In this document: one piece after another, positions 7,145 through 7,922 of the stretch | Layout: every line of letters begins with the position of its first letter | How positions within the stretch are numbered: the first letter of the stretch is position 1 | From: an uncultured Caulobacterales bacterium | GTDB taxonomy: Bacteria > Pseudomonadota > Alphaproteobacteria > Caulobacterales > Caulobacteraceae | Direction: 5' to 3' | Assembly (NCBI GenBank): GCA_903903715.1 | Contig: CAIUZX010000261.1 | Location: 1 to 7,922 of the forward strand | DNA length: 7,922 bases | Position numbers and translations under genes: made by a program | Notes under the pieces: generated by a model | What the model was told of the DNA's origin: nothing | Database searches by the model: none | Seen by the model: the letters and a program-made list of their open reading frames with translations, nothing else

Positions 7145-7588
7145 ATGGACGTCGAGGTCCGGCGGCTCGAGCGCTGGGAGATGCCCGAGGCGGCGCGGGT
7201 GCATCGGATCGCCTTCGATGAGCGCCTGCCAAGCCTCTCCGGACTGCATACCCCGGACGAGGACCGCGCCTATTTCGAAGGCCCTGTCTTTGACGCGTGC
7301 GACGTCTGGGGCGCGTGGGAGGGCGCGGCCCTGTCAGCCTTCATCGCGTTTCGGGCGGGTTGGATCGACCAGCTCTACGTCCTCCCGTCCCGGCAGGGGC
7401 AAGGCCTTGGGGGCCGTCTGCTCGACGTCGCCAAGCAGGGGCGTGCGGAGCTTCGCCTGTGGACCTTCCAGCGCAATCTCGCTGCGCGGGCATTCTACGA
7501 GGCAAGGGGGTTTATGCTGGTCGAACTGACAGACGGCGCCCGAAACGAAGAAAAGGACCCCGACGCGCTCTATCGGTGGCGCCGCTGA
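7145..7588 (+). CDS. GNAT family N-acetyltransferase
   Basis: This 147-residue protein belongs to the GNAT superfamily, which transfers an acetyl group from acetyl-CoA to an amine. The acetyl-CoA pyrophosphate loop is RQGQGLGG at 83-90, after the beta strand IDQLYVLP. Motif B is seen as N111 followed by ARAFYEARGF, with Y118 in the usual position of the general acid. The C-terminal TDGARNEEKDPDALYRW stretch is a common ending among small GNAT proteins of uncharacterised substrate. The ATG at 7145 has a weak GAGCGG at 7132-7137, and the gene starts 18 bases after the permease stop, so it is probably the last gene of the exporter operon. Whether it modifies the exporter's substrate, for example as a resistance function, is speculation. 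It is the last GC-rich gene before the compositional drop. Confidence 0.9.
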   Translation: MDVEVRRLERWEMPEAARVHRIAFDERLPSLSGLHTPDEDRAYFEGPVFDACDVWGAWEGAALSAFIAFRAGWIDQLYVLPSRQGQGLGGRLLDVAKQGRAELRLWTFQRNLAARAFYEARGFMLVELTDGARNEEKDPDALYRWRR

Positions 7589-7606
7589 CACCCGCTCAGA
7601 CTGGGC

Positions 7607-7660
7607 TTGACGCGAATCTCTCTCTATGATTGCATTTTATGCGCTTCGCTACCTTATAAA
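7607..7660 (+). promoter_or_regulatory. Candidate promoter region of the LysM lipoprotein gene
   Basis: In the 104-base gap before the lipoprotein gene, TTGACG (7607-7612) resembles a -35 element and is followed after only 12 bases by CTATGAT (7624-7630). The short spacing is unlike the E. coli rule, but compact spacing occurs in Caulobacter-type housekeeping promoters. A second possible -10, TATAAA, lies at 7655-7660 without a good -35. The whole stretch from about 7620 is A/T-rich. Confidence 0.35.
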
Positions 7661-7663
7661 TGC
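7632..7663. repeat. Imperfect inverted repeat before the LysM lipoprotein gene
   Basis: GCATTTTAT (7632-7640) pairs with ATAAATGC (7656-7663), giving eight base pairs with one bulged T and a 15-base loop. It covers the TATAAA at 7655-7660, so it could be an operator or an RNA hairpin in the leader. No T-run follows, so it is not a typical terminator for the GNAT gene. Low complexity of A/T-rich DNA makes chance pairing likely. Confidence 0.25.
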
Positions 7664-7678
7664 GCCAATGACGTACAT

Positions 7679-7684
7679 AGGGAG
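7679..7684 (+). promoter_or_regulatory. Ribosome binding site of the LysM lipoprotein gene
   Basis: AGGGAG is a near-perfect Shine-Dalgarno sequence eight bases before the ATG at 7693. An in-frame TAG at 7678-7680 excludes any earlier start, so the start codon is well fixed. Confidence 0.7.
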
Positions 7685-7692
7685 ATGTCAGC

Positions 7693-7922
7693 ATGAAAAT
7701 TACCCTTAAACTCTTGATTTTAACGGCATTTATCACAGCTTGCTCTAGCAATTTGACCACATCACCCAGATGTACAGAGTACTATATTGTTAATCGCGGA
7801 AATACTTGCACGTCTATTGAGACTAAATTTCAAATAGATCAATCACAATTTCAAAAACTCAACCCTGGCGTTCATAGTTGTCCAAAACTGACCGTTGGCG
7901 CGAAAGTTTGCGTGAGGGGTAA
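7693..7922 (+). CDS. Lipoprotein with a cysteine-rich, fungal-type LysM domain (partial)
   Basis: The frame runs off the window after 76 codons. Residues 1-16 form a lipoprotein signal peptide: K2 and K6, a hydrophobic core, and a lipobox ITAC with C17 as the lipidated residue, so the product should be anchored in the inner or outer membrane. A short polar linker leads to one LysM domain at about 29-75, a fold that binds N-acetylglucosamine polymers such as peptidoglycan or chitin. Hallmarks are YYIVNRGNTC at 30-39, with TSI and F46 after it, LNPG at 56-59 and VGAKVCV at 68-74. Four cysteines (C27, C39, C63, C73) could form two disulfides. Most bacterial LysM domains lack these, whereas fungal LysM domains carry a similar set. 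By hand count 7681-7922 is about 40% GC, far below the neighbours, which suggests horizontal transfer. The domain call is strong; the fungal resemblance rests on memory of the family pattern. Confidence 0.8.
   Translation, partial: MKITLKLLILTAFITACSSNLTTSPRCTEYYIVNRGNTCTSIETKFQIDQSQFQKLNPGVHSCPKLTVGAKVCVRG

Noticed and set aside
5923..7221. 432-codon plus-strand open frame in a second frame of the permease
   Set aside because: It is rich in Arg, Gly, Ala and Pro with no hydrophobic pattern. The overlapping frame has clear membrane helices and ABC-2 motifs and an ATGA link to the ATPase.
5999..7249. 416-codon open frame on the minus strand inside the permease gene
   Set aside because: The product is hydrophilic, repetitive in Arg/Gly/Glu/Gln and matches no family. 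It is the reverse of a membrane-protein gene with strong GC codon bias.

Overview
The window looks like ordinary chromosomal core DNA of a GC-rich alphaproteobacterium, ending in a short, compositionally foreign tail. The coding strand is always +. The radA, cvpA and purF genes are followed by a short-chain dehydrogenase. CvpA has an alphaproteobacterial-type tail, and PurF keeps a propeptide but has lost most iron-sulfur ligands. From this I would guess Caulobacterales, Hyphomonadales or a related group. That placement is inference from gene content and style, not from a database search.

Layout. Positions 1-162 are the last 53 codons of an unrecognised protein. Positions 231-1613 encode the recombination protein RadA. 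After a 110-base gap holding an imperfect 15-bp tandem repeat come cvpA (1724-2443) and purF (2440-3948). These two overlap by ATGA and so form a two-gene operon whose enzyme commits PRPP to purine synthesis. A short GC-rich hairpin after purF separates it from a YciK-like short-chain dehydrogenase (3999-4745). Next is an ABC-2-type exporter: an ATPase (4818-5585) and an internally duplicated, 12-helix permease (5582-7126), again joined by ATGA. A GNAT-family acetyltransferase (7145-7588) follows 18 bases later and is probably in the same transcript.

Immediately after the GNAT stop, base composition falls to about 40% GC by hand count, against well over 60% in the genes before it. This tail holds a strong Shine-Dalgarno site and the start of a small lipoprotein (7693 to the window end). 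Its mature part is a single LysM domain with four cysteines, and its spacing and wording resemble the cysteine-rich LysM domains of fungi more than the usual cysteine-free bacterial ones. This is the most unusual element in the window and may mark the edge of a horizontally acquired segment.

No tRNA, rRNA, CRISPR array, insertion sequence or attachment site could be supported. No gap exceeds 110 bases. I did not find a multi-gene system that I would call previously undescribed.
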